A stretch of 14,415 bases of DNA from Pseudomonadota bacterium (GTDB lineage Bacteria > Pseudomonadota > Gammaproteobacteria > Xanthomonadales > Xanthomonadaceae). Positions 13,484 to 14,415 of this stretch are shown piece by piece. The position numbers and the translations under genes were made by a program. How positions within the stretch are numbered: the first letter of the stretch is position 1; every line of letters begins with the position of its first letter. The stretch covers positions 1-14,415 of the forward strand of contig JAEWOJ010000186.1 of the NCBI GenBank assembly GCA_023399815.1, read 5' to 3'. Below the pieces are notes generated by a model. The model saw only the letters and a program-made list of their open reading frames with translations, had not been told where the DNA came from and did no database searches.

Positions 13484-14230
13484 ATGGGCAATATCGCACT
13501 GGCCGTGATCGGCGGCACGGGTGTCTACAAGCTGGCCGCGCTGGACGATGTCCAGACCCATGACGTCCAGACCCGCTACGGCGCACCGTCCGGCCCGGTC
13601 CGCATCGGGCTGCTGGACGGCCGGCGCGTCGCCTTCCTCGCCCGCCACGGCGAAGGGCATTCGATCCCGCCGCACAAGGTCAACTACCGCGCCAACCTGG
13701 CCGCGCTCGGGCAACTGGGCGCCACCCGCGTGCTCGCGCTGAACACCGTCGGCGGCATCACCGAGGATTTCGGCCCGCGCGTGCTGGCCTGCCCGGACCA
13801 GCTGATCGACTACACCTGGGGGCGGATCTCGACCCTGTGCGAGGAGGACGGCAGCGACGTGCTGCACGTCGATTTCGGCCATCCCTACACGCCGTCGCTG
13901 CGTGCGCAGGTGCTGGCCGCGGCGCGCGCGCGCAACGTCGTCGTGCACGACGGCGGCTGCTATGGCGCCACCCAGGGACCACGCCTGGAGACCATCGCCG
14001 AGATCGCGCGGATGCGCCGCGACGGCTGCGACCTGGTCGGCATGACCGGCATGCCCGAGGCCGGCCTGGCGCGCGAGCTGGGGCTGGAGTACGCCTGCCT
14101 GGCGATCGTCGCCAACTGGGCGGCGGGATGCGGCGATGCGGCCGAGATCACGATGGACGAGGTGCTGGCGAACGTCGCGGCGGCTTCGGCCGGTTTGCCC
14201 GATCTGGTGGGTGAATTGGCCCGGGGGTGA
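13484..14230 (+). CDS. S-methyl-5'-thioinosine phosphorylase (MTAP/PNP family)
   Basis: Phosphorolyses a 5'-methylthio-purine nucleoside to a free base and methylthioribose-1-phosphate. The 248-residue product has the family motifs GGTGVY (10-15, phosphate), ARHGEGHSIPPHKVNYRANL (53-72), NTVGGI (87-92) and MTGMPEA (187-193). Where human MTAP has two Asp residues (220 and 222) contacting the adenine, this protein has Asn211 and Ala213 (VANWAAG). That change is described as shifting preference to 6-oxopurines, so methylthioinosine is the likely substrate, as for Pseudomonas PA3004. The hypoxanthine released would feed Hpt, encoded just upstream. The ATG at 13484 has a weak Shine-Dalgarno (GGGAA, 6 bases upstream) and an unusual run of eight A's (13464-13471). 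General 6-oxopurine nucleoside phosphorylase is the alternative. Confidence 0.9.
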   Translation: MGNIALAVIGGTGVYKLAALDDVQTHDVQTRYGAPSGPVRIGLLDGRRVAFLARHGEGHSIPPHKVNYRANLAALGQLGATRVLALNTVGGITEDFGPRVLACPDQLIDYTWGRISTLCEEDGSDVLHVDFGHPYTPSLRAQVLAAARARNVVVHDGGCYGATQGPRLETIAEIARMRRDGCDLVGMTGMPEAGLARELGLEYACLAIVANWAAGCGDAAEITMDEVLANVAAASAGLPDLVGELARG

Positions 14231-14259
14231 TTGTCATTCCGGCGCGGGCTTTGCATACT
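14231..14259 (+). promoter_or_regulatory. Promoter for the cold-shock gene
   Basis: TTGTCA (14231-14236, 5 of 6 to TTGACA), an exact 17-base spacer, then CATACT (14254-14259, 4 of 6 to TATAAT). It begins on the base after the upstream stop codon. Transcription would start near 14266, giving a leader of about 55 bases, much shorter than that of E. coli cspA. Confidence 0.55.
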
Positions 14260-14321
14260 CCGCCGGTACGCTTCTATTCAGCGTGCATCAATCCATTCAT
14301 CGAACAAGGTCTCGCATCACC

Positions 14322-14415
14322 ATGCCGAACGGTACCGTCAAGTGGTTCAACGACGCCAAGGGATTTGGCTTCATCTCACCGGAGGACGGCAGCGCCGATG
14401 TCTTCGCGCACTTCT
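14322..14415 (+). CDS. CspA-family cold-shock protein, N-terminal part (cut by the window end)
   Basis: Thirty-one codons are visible, starting MPNGTVKWFNDAKGFGFISPED. These include the RNP1 nucleic-acid-binding motif KGFGFI (13-18) and the start of RNP2 (VFAHF, 27-31). This is a classic OB-fold cold-shock domain, normally 65-70 residues in total, which binds single-stranded RNA and DNA and acts as an RNA chaperone. Whether this copy is cold-inducible or constitutive cannot be told. AAGG (14306-14309) lies 12 bases before the ATG, a rather long spacing. The gene has its own promoter and is separate from the purine-salvage genes. Confidence 0.93.
   Translation, partial: MPNGTVKWFNDAKGFGFISPEDGSADVFAHF

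Noticed and set aside
1..14415. tRNA, rRNA or insertion-sequence genes
   Set aside because: No cloverleaf with an anticodon arm and CCA end, no rRNA-like segment and no transposase-like product were seen on either strand.

Overview
The window is a GC-rich chromosomal segment from a gammaproteobacterium, most likely family Xanthomonadaceae (a Xanthomonas/Stenotrophomonas/Pseudoxanthomonas/Lysobacter type). This rests on gene order (rseA-like, mucD, lepA, lepB, DUF4845, rnc, era, recO), on protein details recalled from that family (for example the N-termini of LepA and RlmD), and on intergenic GTAGGAGCG-type palindromes. The genus cannot be settled by eye. Nothing suggests a prophage, plasmid, CRISPR array or recent island; this is core genome with unusually structured gaps between genes.

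Layout on the plus strand. (1) 1-1986: the tail of a sigma-E anti-sigma factor (rseA-like) and the periplasmic protease mucD, the end of an envelope-stress operon. (2) 1987-2336: a 350-base gap packed with hairpins, ending in an extended -10 promoter. (3) 2337-7939: translation factor EF4 (lepA), signal peptidase I (lepB), a small pilin-like membrane protein (DUF4845), RNase III (rnc), the ribosome-assembly GTPase Era and recombination mediator RecO. DUF4845/rnc and rnc/era overlap, so they are probably translationally coupled. lepA/lepB and era/recO are each separated by a large inverted repeat. (4) 8103-8819, minus strand: a free-standing receiver-HPt phosphorelay protein, convergent with recO and divergent from rlmD. 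(5) 8945-11616: the 23S rRNA methyltransferase rlmD, a CYTH-domain phosphatase and a FrnE-like DsbA-family oxidoreductase. (6) 11671-14230: nagZ (peptidoglycan recycling), hpt (purine salvage) and a methylthioinosine phosphorylase. The last two fit one pathway: the phosphorylase would release hypoxanthine and Hpt would convert it to IMP. (7) 14322-end: the start of a CspA-family cold-shock gene with its own promoter.

The genes are ordinary housekeeping. The most unusual signals are: the receiver-HPt gene, which sits where E. coli has barA (divergent from rlmD) and looks like a BarA/GacS C-terminus without its sensor and kinase; a tandem 51-bp repeat after rlmD whose two copies differ by compensatory changes in both hairpins; two intergenic inverted repeats built from 7-nt units (lepA-lepB and recO-receiver gene); a perfect 32-bp REP-type palindrome between era and recO; and a recurring TGCGA(C/T)AAT extended -10 motif before lepA, rlmD and nagZ.
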